DNA from: Granulicella sp. L60
GTDB taxonomy: Bacteria > Acidobacteriota > Terriglobia > Terriglobales > Acidobacteriaceae
Assembly: GCF_009765825.1 (NCBI RefSeq)
Contig: NZ_LMUR01000015.1
Location: 652,798 to 716,797, forward strand
Reading direction: 5' to 3'
DNA length: 64,000 nt
Shown here: positions 47,470 to 55,946 of the stretch, in pieces
Layout: each line of letters opens with the position of its first letter
Position numbering within the stretch: position 1 is the stretch's first letter
Notes under the pieces: model-generated
Database searches by the model: none
What the model saw: the letters and a program-made list of their open reading frames with translations, nothing else
What the model was told of the DNA's origin: nothing
Translations under genes and position numbers: made by a program

Positions 47470-48486
47470 CTAGCTTTGATGTTGTTGCGCGATGTCCCCT
47501 CTTCGAGATTCGAGTGCGATGCTTCGCAGTAAGCGTCGCTTCGTTACCACCTTCTGGCCGCTAAGAATGGAACGCCGTATGGCATTTAAACAGACGCGTT
47601 CGATATCAGCGTGTGAGAAGCCTTTGAGTTCACTTGCGACTTCGGACGATTCAAAGTCACGACCGAAGTTCCGGAATTTGAGATTGAGAAGACGAATGAT
47701 CTCGTTTCGGTTCGGCCTCTCAAAGAACACGACTTCATCAAAGCGTCTCCAGATAGCTGGATCGAGTTGACGCTCATGATTGGTCGCAGCGATGACAAAA
47801 CCCTGACCGCGAAACTTCTCGATCAGCGTCAGAAGGCTGTTTACGACACGTCGCAGCTCACCGTTCAGTGTCTCGTCGTCTCTCAGCCTTGCAATGGCAT
47901 CGAATTCGTCCAATAGGAGGACGACAGGCTGTGCCGCCGCATAGTCAAAGATCTTTCGCAGGTTGGTGGCCGTCTCGCCGAGAAGAGAGGAAACCAGTAC
48001 ATCCATACTCGCGACAAGCAGAGGCAACTTCACTTCATTTGCGAATACTTCCGCACAGAGCGTCTTGCCACATCCGGGAGGTCCGCAAAACAATAGCCGG
48101 GAACGGGGACGCAGTCCATGCGCACCGAGAGTGTCGCGCTGACGAAACTCGTTTACGAGCGAAAGGAGCAGATGCTGATTTGATCGGGTGAGGATCAGAT
48201 CAGATGCCTTACGTTCAGGGATGATCGTCTCGACGAGGGGAAGTTGCTTTTCTTTTTCGAACGGTAGGACCGTGAGTCTACGAGAACCATCTCTCGCTGG
48301 ATCAGACACGGGTGAGCCCTGGGTCAATTTAGCGTGGCCTAGATTTCTCCGTAACGCGCTTGCCAGAACACGGTTGTTCTTCGATTCTTCGTCGCGGATA
48401 ATCTCCGTCGCAGCCTTTTGGAAGGCATCGCTATCCCCGTGGCTGTAGCTATAAAAGAGCTTTTTAAGCAGCTCGCCCCGTGGCAT
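47470..48486 (-). CDS. ietA: IetA-like AAA+ ATPase
   Basis: A 338-residue single-domain AAA+ ATPase. Walker A is LLFCGPPGCGKTLCAEV (~134-145), Walker B VVLLLDEFDAI (~190-198), sensor 1 IAATNHE and arginine finger region ...WRRFDEVVFF. The N-terminal ~100 residues are helical and likely bind partner or substrate. It is the first gene of the pair with the S8 protease. In IetAS the ATPase is thought to restrain the protease toxicity or to sense infection; this role is taken from the family and not visible here. Confidence 0.83.
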   Translation of the reverse strand: MPRGELLKKLFYSYSHGDSDAFQKAATEIIRDEESKNNRVLASALRRNLGHAKLTQGSPVSDPARDGSRRLTVLPFEKEKQLPLVETIIPERKASDLILTRSNQHLLLSLVNEFRQRDTLGAHGLRPRSRLLFCGPPGCGKTLCAEVFANEVKLPLLVASMDVLVSSLLGETATNLRKIFDYAAAQPVVLLLDEFDAIARLRDDETLNGELRRVVNSLLTLIEKFRGQGFVIAATNHERQLDPAIWRRFDEVVFFERPNRNEIIRLLNLKFRNFGRDFESSEVASELKGFSHADIERVCLNAIRRSILSGQKVVTKRRLLRSIALESRRGDIAQQHQS

Positions 48487-48535
48487 CTCGATTCCTCCTG
48501 ATCTTCAAGCATAGCAATCATGCCCGCAACCTAGT

Positions 48536-48555
48536 ATGCACCATTTGTAGTGCAT
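48536..48555. promoter_or_regulatory. inverted repeat upstream of ietA
   Basis: ATGCAC (48536-48541) and GTGCAT (48550-48555) form a perfect 6-bp inverted repeat with an 8-bp spacer, 50 bp upstream of the ietA start and downstream of the likely transcription start. It could be an operator or a leader hairpin. Confidence 0.4.
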
Positions 48556-48579
48556 TTGTGCGAAACTGGTCCCTAATTC

Positions 48580-48585
48580 ATTATA
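48580..48585 (-). promoter_or_regulatory. candidate -10 box of ietAS
   Basis: On the complement strand this is a perfect TATAAT, about 94 bp upstream of the ietA start. No convincing -35 hexamer can be fixed in the T-rich sequence before it. Confidence 0.4.
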
Positions 48586-48651
48586 GCGAAAAAAAGGCGA
48601 ACATTGCTCTCCCTGAACCGCGGCATTCCCATTGGTAGTTTAGCGCTTCCA

Positions 48652-49545
48652 TTATGTCAGGACGAAATCTACTGGCTGCAGAAAGTCCGGCACCTCTTTG
48701 GCGTTGATCGACTCCAATAGACTGATCTCAATCGTTCGTGCCAACGCAAGCAAAGGCAGCGCGTTGGCATGGTCTCCGAACGGGTCTTCCAGTTCGTCTC
48801 CCAGGGCGTCGAGCCCAAAGAACGCGTATGCAACCAGGCAAGTAAAGAGGGGTGTCGCCCATCCCATAGTACTGGCCAGCCCGAATGGCAGCAGGAAGCA
48901 ATATGCATATGACGTCCGATGAATCAGGAGTGTGTAGGTGAAGGGCGTTGGTGTGGAGCGGATGCGTTCGCACGCCACCTGGAAGGCAGCAAATGCCGTC
49001 AACTTCTCTTCCAGTAGTTTATAAACCTGCTCTCCGATCACACCCTGGTCCAGTCGCGCAGCGACTCGGAGTCCGAGGCTTCGTAGTACAAAATCCGGCG
49101 GATTGTGCGTCGTCTGCATCTCAGCTGGCAGAGCCGTTGGCCGAGAGCCGTCGCGTAGCGAGTACATCAACTCATATGCGTATGTAATTGCATCGCGCAC
49201 CAGGGCTTCCCGATCCGATTGATCAATCTTCGGAAAAGAAACGCAGATTCGAGCGAACGAGCGCATCTCGCCCACCATCGCGCCGAGCTGACGCCGGGCC
49301 TCCCACCAACGGTCGTAGCAGGCGCTGTTGCGGAAGCCCAGAAAGATCGACAGCGCGACTCCAAGCAACGTAAAGGGCGCTACTGTCCATGCCCGCAGTG
49401 TCGTGGCATAGCTATTGTTCAACCACACGACCAGGCAGGACCACAACAGAATAGATGCAATCTGAGGTGCAATCCTGCGAAGGATTGACAGCCGCCACAT
49501 GCCTATCAGTTCCCAGAAAGTTGGTTTATCCCGAACGATCACCAA
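48652..49545 (-). CDS. bestrophin-family membrane channel
   Basis: A 297-residue bestrophin/UPF0187 protein, an inner-membrane anion channel family. The conserved core FTLLGVALSIFLGFRNSACYDRWWEARRQLGAM is present, with the aromatic RWWEAR motif typical of the family, as well as TM segments IASILLWSCLVVWL and YCFLLPFGLASTMGW. The acidic loop ELEDPFGDHANALPL near residue 255 corresponds to the bestrophin Ca-clasp/acidic cluster region. The ion carried cannot be predicted. It stands alone, ~165 bp upstream of the ietA start. Confidence 0.88.
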   Translation of the reverse strand: MVIVRDKPTFWELIGMWRLSILRRIAPQIASILLWSCLVVWLNNSYATTLRAWTVAPFTLLGVALSIFLGFRNSACYDRWWEARRQLGAMVGEMRSFARICVSFPKIDQSDREALVRDAITYAYELMYSLRDGSRPTALPAEMQTTHNPPDFVLRSLGLRVAARLDQGVIGEQVYKLLEEKLTAFAAFQVACERIRSTPTPFTYTLLIHRTSYAYCFLLPFGLASTMGWATPLFTCLVAYAFFGLDALGDELEDPFGDHANALPLLALARTIEISLLESINAKEVPDFLQPVDFVLT

Positions 49546-49621
49546 AGACTCCTAAGCTGAATATAGCTAAATCTTTGGTTAGAAAGCATAGATCGTCGCC
49601 CAGGAGAACAACTGCCTTGAT

Positions 49622-50497
49622 TCAATCCTCATCAGTATGTCTCGTCTGATCTCGATAGGGCTGCTCGCATACTTGGGCGCGTCCAATATAACCGCGTTTG
49701 TGAGAACGCTCGCACCGTGGACATGTGACAACCTCGTCATAGCACTTCCAGTAGAGACCAGCCTGAATCACCCAATCCGAGAGCGCGCCGGAGAAATAGC
49801 AGTGCACCTTGCCGACGTAATCCAGGCAGCTTTCTCGCTCGCACTGACAGTCGCACTCGCGAGCGATATCGTCCTTATGGAGCCAATATCCGTTGTCGAG
49901 TCGAATCAGTTCAGCCTGGGCCGGCTGCCTGGGCGCAAGAACCTGAAGGTCGCTAAGACCAATAGTCTCCTTTTCAAGCGCCGCACGTATCAACCCGATC
50001 ACCTTGTCCTTTTTGGCATCGGCGCCGATCTTCAATGCCGTTTTGCGAACTGCGGGGGCATCCCGCAGCAGTTTCTCCAAAACAATGACGTTCGCCGGAG
50101 TCAGTTTGAGGTTTTTGACGCCCTTGTTCTGATTGCAGTGCGGATGACAGGGCAGCCAGTTTTCGAACCCGTTTATATTGAAGTCCTCAGGAAGACCCCA
50201 ATGGACAAGGATCGTGGCAAGTTTTTGGGGCTGTTTGAGAAGGGACTCAGGAAGAAAGTGATCGATTGTCGTGCTCTCGAGGCGCAATGGCTCTTCGCAC
50301 AGCCAGCAACGTTTCTCATGGTGCCACCAGACGGCATATCTTTCGGCAGCAGAAAAAGTTCGTTTATTCATACTTTCGATTACACCGCTCAAACTCTTGA
50401 GCCAGTAGAACATGGATGGATAAGTACCTCCTCCATGGCGTAAACCCGTTGATCCGAGGAGTTCAATATTCGTGCGCAATAGTGGAAGGCGAGGCAT
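49622..50497 (-). CDS. HNH endonuclease-like protein with Cys-rich tail
   Basis: A nuclease-like protein of up to 291 residues; starts at 50497, 50413 (GGAGGAGG 13 bp upstream) or 50371 (MNKRTFSAAE) are possible. An HNH domain is recognisable: CWLCEEPL zinc pair, the catalytic-type TTIDHFLPESLL, and NWLPCHPHCNQNKG. The C-terminal half carries two more Cys clusters (ECDCQCERESC and TCPRCERSH ... AQVC), suggesting a second zinc-binding domain. Such proteins occur as stand-alone nucleases or restriction-type effectors. Its neighbourhood near IetAS is suggestive, but no partner gene is visible. Confidence 0.7.
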   Translation of the reverse strand: MPRLPLLRTNIELLGSTGLRHGGGTYPSMFYWLKSLSGVIESMNKRTFSAAERYAVWWHHEKRCWLCEEPLRLESTTIDHFLPESLLKQPQKLATILVHWGLPEDFNINGFENWLPCHPHCNQNKGVKNLKLTPANVIVLEKLLRDAPAVRKTALKIGADAKKDKVIGLIRAALEKETIGLSDLQVLAPRQPAQAELIRLDNGYWLHKDDIARECDCQCERESCLDYVGKVHCYFSGALSDWVIQAGLYWKCYDEVVTCPRCERSHKRGYIGRAQVCEQPYRDQTRHTDED

Positions 50498-50606
50498 TGG
50501 GTTGCGAAGAATAAGGCAGCCGCAGCCGAATAGGCGAACGCATGAAATCGCGGATAAGTAAGTCGGGAGGATCTTCGGCTATCGCTGAGGGTCTTCCGAT
50601 TTGCTC

Positions 50607-50637
50607 ATTTCTGCATATGTTTTGTCTATTTCTGCAT
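50607..50637. promoter_or_regulatory. direct repeat upstream of USP gene
   Basis: ATTTCTGCAT occurs at 50607-50616 and 50628-50637, exactly 21 bp (two helical turns) apart, 74 bp upstream of the universal-stress-protein start. A binding site is possible; none is proven. Confidence 0.35.
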
Positions 50638-50710
50638 TAGTCTCAATCCAAGGAATCTCGCGTCTTTATGCATCTGAGTAGCTCTTTTCATACTGATACC
50701 CTAACCTACG

Positions 50711-51553
50711 ATGAAAAGCATCCGTCGTATTCTTTTCCCCGTCGACTTTGGCGCACGTTGTATTGCCGCCGCGGATCAAGTCACAATTTGGGCTAATCAA
50801 TTCATGGCTGAGGTCGTGACGTTGTACGTCGTCGATCCACGTGATTTTAGTAACGATCCCGACCGCTATGCAGATGATTTCTTCGAGGCGAGACCTAATC
50901 TCGAAAAACGAGCCCAGGACGATCTTGAGTTTTTTTGTAACCAATATCTTAAGAACCTTACCGTTTGGAGAATCGTCAGTTCGGGCGATACCGCATCGCA
51001 AATTTCATCCTATGCGGAGTCTGAGAAGACAGATTTGGTGATGCTTCCGCGAGATCACCAGAACATCGGGTCGAGATTCATCGGCGATTCGATTACTGGA
51101 AAAGTCCTGGAGACCTGCTCTATCGCCGTCTGGACCTCCGAACACGTGAAGAGCCAGAGGGCAGAAGTCCCAAAACAGATCCTATGTGCTTTGCACATAG
51201 GCGACGAACTTTCGCTCGATGCCGAAAACGAGCGGCTGTTGGAGACTGTCAATTCTGTCGCGAGTTGTTTTGGAGCCGAAGTGACATGCCTCTATATCGG
51301 CGACGGGAATGCCACTTCGCTACCGGCAATAGCCAACAGACTCGCTGGCGTTCGGCACAAGATCCAGGCGATCGGTAGCCTGGAGACCACATCAGGGAGC
51401 GTTGGGTCTGGAATACAGAAATCAGCCAGCGAGCATCAGGCGGATTTGATCATGGTTGGAAGATCGCGCCCCGGGACATTGTCATATGGGGCTCAGGCAT
51501 CGGTTCTAAAGATTGATCACCGGGCAGAGTGCCCCGTGTTGAGTATCTTCTGA
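50711..51553 (+). CDS. tandem universal stress protein
   Basis: A 280-residue protein with two UspA-type domains (~1-145 and ~150-280). Both show the opening strand (RRILFPVDFGARCIAAA; KQILCALHIGD), and the second ends with the nucleotide-loop-like VGRSRPGTLSYGAQASVLKIDHRAECPVLSIF. The glycine-rich ATP-binding G-x2-G-x9-G(S/T) motif is only partly conserved, so ATP binding is uncertain. Likely a cytoplasmic stress protein. It is transcribed alone, with a 10-bp direct repeat upstream. Confidence 0.82.
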   Translation: MKSIRRILFPVDFGARCIAAADQVTIWANQFMAEVVTLYVVDPRDFSNDPDRYADDFFEARPNLEKRAQDDLEFFCNQYLKNLTVWRIVSSGDTASQISSYAESEKTDLVMLPRDHQNIGSRFIGDSITGKVLETCSIAVWTSEHVKSQRAEVPKQILCALHIGDELSLDAENERLLETVNSVASCFGAEVTCLYIGDGNATSLPAIANRLAGVRHKIQAIGSLETTSGSVGSGIQKSASEHQADLIMVGRSRPGTLSYGAQASVLKIDHRAECPVLSIF

Positions 51554-51810
51554 AACCTTCGGCGAACCGAGCCTTTGTCGGTTGGCCGTGGGTTTACGCT
51601 GCTGTGTGAAGAAGTAGAGTTTGGCCTGCATACCTTTCGGTGTCGGTCGGCTCAGTCAGCCAGTGCGATATGCCAACTCGCCACGCTATGCCCCATGGGT
51701 ACTCATAGCTTTCAACGAGTGCATTGGATTTTGGCGTAAGCTCATGATACTAAGCGGCTCCCTAAGCGGGAAGTCTTCCGTCGTCTCACGTTCTCGAAGG
51801 GAAGTTATCA

Positions 51811-53058
51811 ATGAACCTGCGCTCGATTGGCCTGTTTCTCTTGTTGTCTGCCATGCCCGCTGTCGCTCAGGTTTCGACCGGCATCGATGTTCTGGAGCAG
51901 CAGAATTTTGCGCCGCTTAAAGAGATTGCAGCGAAACATGGTGGACATCTGCGGCTTGGAGTGCTGACGAATCCGGTCGGAATTGATGCTCATGAGAGGA
52001 GGACGATCGATGTCTTGCGCAAAGACGCCGCCGCCGCGATTTCTGGTCTGAGCGTCAACGTCATCTTTACTCCGGAGCACGGGATTAAGGCCGCTGTTGA
52101 TAAGTTTGATATCGATAACGGCACGGATATCGACAGCGGCTTGCCTATTGTGAGCATCTCCGGCTCTACTCCGGCCCAAAAGCGTCCCTCTGCTCAGCAG
52201 CTTAGCGGTCTCGATGCAGTTGTGATCGATCTGCAGGATGTGGGCGCGCGCTACTGGACCTTTCAAGTACTCATGGGATATTTTCTGGAAGCATCTGCAG
52301 CGAACCACGTAGACATAGTCGTCCTGGACAGACCAAATCCGATCAATGGTGTGGCCGTGCAAGGCCCACTGGCCACGCCAGGGCGTGAGGATTACACCTG
52401 TTACTACGCCGAGCCGCTGCGTCCCGGAATGACCATGGGAGAGTTGGCCGAACTCTTCAACGGAGAAAAACATCTCGGCGCGCAATTGACCGTTGTGAAG
52501 ATGACAGGCTGGCACAGAATGGATTGGTACGACGATACCGGTCTGCTTTGGGTGAATCCGTCACCGAACATTCGCAGCCTCACGCAGCAAATGGTGTATC
52601 CGGGAATCGGGGTGATTGAGGGCACCAACGTCAACGTGAAAGGTCCGGTCGAGCCTCCCTTCGTACGTTTTGGTGCGCCGTGGATTGTTGCCTCCCAACT
52701 CGCGGCTTATCTGAATGCTCGCAAAATTCCCGGTGTGAGTTTCATGGCCATCTCGTACACCCCGCCGAGCGGCGAAGAGCCCTATCCCTACCGTGGAAAA
52801 CGAGTGGAGGGCGTCGAAATCATCGTCAACGATCGCAATGTGCTGGACGCACCGGAGCTTGGCATCGAGGCTGCATTCGCCCTTTGGAAGCTCTATCCAA
52901 ACCGCTTTCAAGTCGACAAAGTTGATCGCCTGTTGGTGAACCATAGGGTCTTGGACCAGATAAAAGCTGGCGAAGACCCGCGTAGAATCGCGGCGGGATG
53001 GCAATCTGAGCTGGAAGCTTTCAAGAAAGTGCGAGAGAAATATCTACTCTATAAGTAA
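51811..53058 (+). CDS. NamZ-like exo-beta-N-acetylmuramidase (DUF1343)
   Basis: A 415-residue exported enzyme of the DUF1343/GH171 family, whose characterised member NamZ removes N-acetylmuramic acid from peptidoglycan chain ends. Signal peptide MNLRSIGLFLLLSAMPAVAQ. Conserved blocks include RLGVLTNPVGID, IFTPEHGIKA, VVIDLQDVGARYWTF, VLDRPNPINGVAVQGP and EGTNVNVKGPVEPPFVRFGAPW. It probably acts in the periplasm in cell-wall recycling or scavenging. GH3 or transporter partners of MurNAc uptake are not in the window. Confidence 0.88.
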   Translation: MNLRSIGLFLLLSAMPAVAQVSTGIDVLEQQNFAPLKEIAAKHGGHLRLGVLTNPVGIDAHERRTIDVLRKDAAAAISGLSVNVIFTPEHGIKAAVDKFDIDNGTDIDSGLPIVSISGSTPAQKRPSAQQLSGLDAVVIDLQDVGARYWTFQVLMGYFLEASAANHVDIVVLDRPNPINGVAVQGPLATPGREDYTCYYAEPLRPGMTMGELAELFNGEKHLGAQLTVVKMTGWHRMDWYDDTGLLWVNPSPNIRSLTQQMVYPGIGVIEGTNVNVKGPVEPPFVRFGAPWIVASQLAAYLNARKIPGVSFMAISYTPPSGEEPYPYRGKRVEGVEIIVNDRNVLDAPELGIEAAFALWKLYPNRFQVDKVDRLLVNHRVLDQIKAGEDPRRIAAGWQSELEAFKKVREKYLLYK

Positions 53059-53338
53059 CTCGCTTATCCGCGAATTGAGCTGCCGGTCCCGACTCCAAGC
53101 TTCTTGGTTGCACATTTCTATGGCGTCCCTTCCCAACTTATTGAGTTGCGGCGGTACGACATAGTTTTGGCGCTGGAGAATACACCCAACTCAAATGCTT
53201 CGCGGTGGAGATCACGCGGGCAGAACAATACTGCTGGGCGTCGCCAAGAAAATTCAACCCAGACACATGCCAACGCGTCTGATAGATACACGGCTGATCT
53301 CGACCAGCTGTGATCTCATGCTGGGGACTGGAAGCACG

Positions 53339-53902
53339 ATGCCAACTTTTTCAGATCACTTTTCTACTGCACTCCCTTATGATCGATATCTCGCAAACGG
53401 CACAGAGGAACAGCAACGGCGCTGGATGCAGGTCTACGACATTGCGCAACTCGATGCCACGCAGCAGCAGTTGGTAGCGGGTTTCCAGCGGGAGATGAAG
53501 ATCCTGATCCATAGCGGTATTTGGTGCGGAGATTGTGTCGAGCAATGTCCCTTGATTCAGCGAATCGCCGAGGCTAATTCTGCGAAGATCGATTTACGGT
53601 TTGTCGAACGTCAGATGAGCAGGGAACTCGCGGAGGAGTTGCGAATCAACGGCGGAAGCCGAGTACCCGTCGTCCAATTCTTCTCTGAAGATGGATTATG
53701 GTGTGCCACGACTGGGGATCGGACGCTCAATCGCTACCGTGCCCTCGCTTTGAAGCGGCTTGGCCCAAGCTGTCCCACAGGTATTCTTCCACCCGAGAAG
53801 AGTGAGGTGGAGGCTACGCTCGCCGACTGGCTCAACGAAGTAGAACGCGTGCAATTGATGCTGCGGCTTACCCCGAGACTTCGGGAAAAGTATCAGGATT
53901 AA
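53339..53902 (+). CDS. thioredoxin-fold protein with CxxC
   Basis: A 187-residue thioredoxin-like protein from the ATG at 53339; the frame is open upstream to 53195 but that part has no recognisable content. The redox motif is GIWCGDCVEQCP, with a third Cys close by, followed by the cis-Pro strand SRVPVVQFF. There is no signal peptide, so cytoplasmic. A C-terminal helix (EVEATLADWLNEVERVQLML) ends the protein. The family is often annotated as thioredoxin-like in acidobacteria; the substrate is unknown. Confidence 0.75.
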   Translation: MPTFSDHFSTALPYDRYLANGTEEQQRRWMQVYDIAQLDATQQQLVAGFQREMKILIHSGIWCGDCVEQCPLIQRIAEANSAKIDLRFVERQMSRELAEELRINGGSRVPVVQFFSEDGLWCATTGDRTLNRYRALALKRLGPSCPTGILPPEKSEVEATLADWLNEVERVQLMLRLTPRLREKYQD

Positions 53903-53984
53903 GAAGCATGACGGCTCATGGTGGTGCGGCGCCTGCATGTCGTTGCCGGCAGCTTTGTCTGAGTTTCGAGGTTAGAATCAGCCT

Positions 53985-54356
53985 ATGAAATCAGGTGAAG
54001 CTCTCGGACGAGCCTTTTGGATATGTGCTGGGTTCACGCTCTTCAGTGCGATCGTGAGTGCGGGTTTTTCGCTCCTGTCACTCCGTATGGCTGGCGGACA
54101 CCAATACGCACTCTATGCGGCTTCGCGCAGTGCGGCACTTCCTTTGGCGGTAATCTATGCGATGGCGCTCCGGTCAAATGGCGGTGTGGCAACGCTTGCC
54201 GTTACGATGACCCTGGTGCAATTATTTGACGGTTTTATCGGGTTCCAGCTTCATGATCCTGGCCGGGCATACGGGCCCCTTGCGTTTGCCGCGATTAACT
54301 TCGGGCTGTTCGTATGGATGAAACGTACTGCGTCGGCTCAAAACTCATGGTTATAG
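53985..54356 (+). CDS. small membrane protein, unknown function
   Basis: A 123-residue hydrophobic protein with about four predicted TM segments (AFWICAGFTLFSAIVSAGFSL; RSAALPLAVIYAMAL; ATLAVTMTLVQLFDGFIGF; PLAFAAINFGLFVWM). No domain recognised. It resembles small uncharacterised inner-membrane proteins of soil bacteria. It follows the thioredoxin-like gene by 82 bp on the same strand and may share its transcript. Confidence 0.65.
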   Translation: MKSGEALGRAFWICAGFTLFSAIVSAGFSLLSLRMAGGHQYALYAASRSAALPLAVIYAMALRSNGGVATLAVTMTLVQLFDGFIGFQLHDPGRAYGPLAFAAINFGLFVWMKRTASAQNSWL

Positions 54357-54676
54357 CAGGCCATCTGAGATCGCAGGCTCCACGGCGTCCGTAGTAGGGC
54401 CGAACACTATCAGCGGTGATTAAGAAACACTATCAGCGGTAATTAAGAATTGACCCGGTTCTTCGGGGCATGGTAGCGTCACAACATGACGTTTCCTCTG
54501 ACCTATTGTTGTCGCTGCAACCAACCCTTCGTCGGTTGAGCCGCGACACACTCAGATTTTTCTGAAACGCCTTCTTAAGCTCATCCGAATTACTCCATCA
54601 TCAGCCCATGTACCTGTAAACAAGCCGGCACTTGTACCGGCGCTTGTTTGCGACGGTTCAGCTTTGGAGAAATTCC
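54357..54676. other. intergenic with IS-end-like repeats
   Basis: A 320-bp stretch with no gene. It contains the tandem 23-bp repeats at 54403-54448 followed by TTGACCCGG, an arrangement typical of one terminus of an IS21-type element, but no transposase gene or second end is visible. Confidence 0.4.
54403..54448. repeat. two 23-bp tandem repeats, IS21-end-like
   Basis: AACACTATCAGCGGTGATTAAGA (54403-54425) is repeated at 54426-54448 with one change (G to A). Multiple short repeats at the termini and a following TTGACCC-like sequence are typical of IS21 family ends. This looks like an abandoned end. Confidence 0.5.
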
Positions 54677-55618
54677 ATGCAACTTGCAACAGAGGAAGAC
54701 CTTGGTCCTGAGACCAGCAGCCCGTCGGTGTCAGCCCGCGCCATCTTGAAAACGACTGAACAACTCGCCAGTATCGTCTCGCAGTTCGCGTCTTCGGATG
54801 GATGGATAGAAAAGGTGCGGTTACGGGCCGAAGGGCGCTGGTACGAGCGTCTGTATCACGGTCCGGACCACGACATTTGGGTGATCAGTTGGCTGCCAGG
54901 GCAATCCACTGGCTTCCACGACCACGGTGAGTCGTCCGGAGCTTTCGTCGTAGCGACCGGGATCCTGGAGGAACTGCGTGAAGGTGGGCGGACAGTCGCA
55001 ATACATCCGGGCGAGCCGCGGGCATTCGGTCCTGATTACACACACGATGTCCGTAACTTCTCCGTCGCGCCGGCCATCAGCATTCATGCATATTCGCCTC
55101 CTCTCAGCGAGATGAACGAGTACGAACTCGATGGGGATCAACTGGTCCCGCGGGGACGCCCGTCTCGGCAGACTGAGACGCACGACCAGGAGTGGCCCGT
55201 GAAGGGTGGGAACTCAGCAGAGCGGCCCGGTGGCCGGAGCATTGAGCAGGTACTTTTAGCGGCCCGCGCCCGACTGCGTCGGCTGTCTCCGATTGAGGCC
55301 TATGAGGCGACGGGCGAGACAGAGGCGATCTTTGTCGATATTCGTCCCGAGGGCCAGCGCACAACAGAGGGTCGTATTCCTGGGGCGGTGATCGTTGAGC
55401 GCAACGTGCTCGAGTGGCGGTTTGATCCAGCCTCCAGCGCGCGCCTACCGATCGCGGCAAATCATGACGTTCAGATCATCGTGTTTTGTTCGGAAGGCTA
55501 TACCTCAAGCCTCGCGGCGGCTGCTTTGCAGGATCTCGGGCTCTGGCGGGCGACGGATATGGTGGGGGGATTCCATGCCTGGCGAGCGTTGGGTTTGCCA
55601 ATTGTTTCGCCAGATTAA
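54677..55618 (+). CDS. cysteine dioxygenase-rhodanese fusion protein
   Basis: A 313-residue two-domain enzyme. ATG at 54677 with GGAGA 6 bp upstream. Residues ~15-160 are a cupin of the cysteine dioxygenase family: iron-binding His in FHDHGESSGAFVV and a third His in YTHDVRNF, with the substrate-type Arg in WYERLYH. Residues ~185-310 are a rhodanese domain with the catalytic loop IIVFCSEGYTSSLAA (Cys) and DIRPEGQRTTEGRIPGA. The first domain oxidises cysteine (or a related thiol) to a sulfinate, the second transfers sulfane sulfur. The fusion suggests coupled thiol oxidation and persulfide handling. It is monocistronic. Confidence 0.85.
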   Translation: MQLATEEDLGPETSSPSVSARAILKTTEQLASIVSQFASSDGWIEKVRLRAEGRWYERLYHGPDHDIWVISWLPGQSTGFHDHGESSGAFVVATGILEELREGGRTVAIHPGEPRAFGPDYTHDVRNFSVAPAISIHAYSPPLSEMNEYELDGDQLVPRGRPSRQTETHDQEWPVKGGNSAERPGGRSIEQVLLAARARLRRLSPIEAYEATGETEAIFVDIRPEGQRTTEGRIPGAVIVERNVLEWRFDPASSARLPIAANHDVQIIVFCSEGYTSSLAAAALQDLGLWRATDMVGGFHAWRALGLPIVSPD

Positions 55619-55946
55619 CTTCCCGAGAGCTCTCTTGCTGATGGGCGCATGTTCGATAGGCCCGTATGTTGATTCATTGACGTGTTCAAATCCACATGAA
55701 ACGCCCCCAAAAACTCAGCCAGAATGAGCTGTCAGTTGCGGGTCTTTTGAGCGCATGGACGACGCCTGTGTGTAACGGCGGAACCCTTCGCTGCAGAGGC
55801 TTGGTGAAACTATTCTCACTAAACGCGTTGTGCGCCGGCACGCGAATCCTTCCAGTTGTTGTTTCCTTATAATCGATTCCTTGGAAGTCATATTGCGAAT
55901 GTAGCAATCGCTATCTTCGATAGGGATCGTTGGGTATTGAATACGG
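55619..55946. other. intergenic, nothing firm
   Basis: This 328-bp region separates the fusion enzyme from the large regulator. It likely contains the regulator's promoter, but no clear box, hairpin or RNA gene was recognised. Confidence 0.35.

Noticed and set aside
53104..53313. Short open frame between the NamZ-like and thioredoxin-like genes
   Set aside because: No domain, unusual composition and overlap with another frame; considered non-coding.
55619..55690. tRNA-like GTTCAAATCC string near 55673
   Set aside because: No acceptor stem, D-arm or anticodon arm can be built around it.
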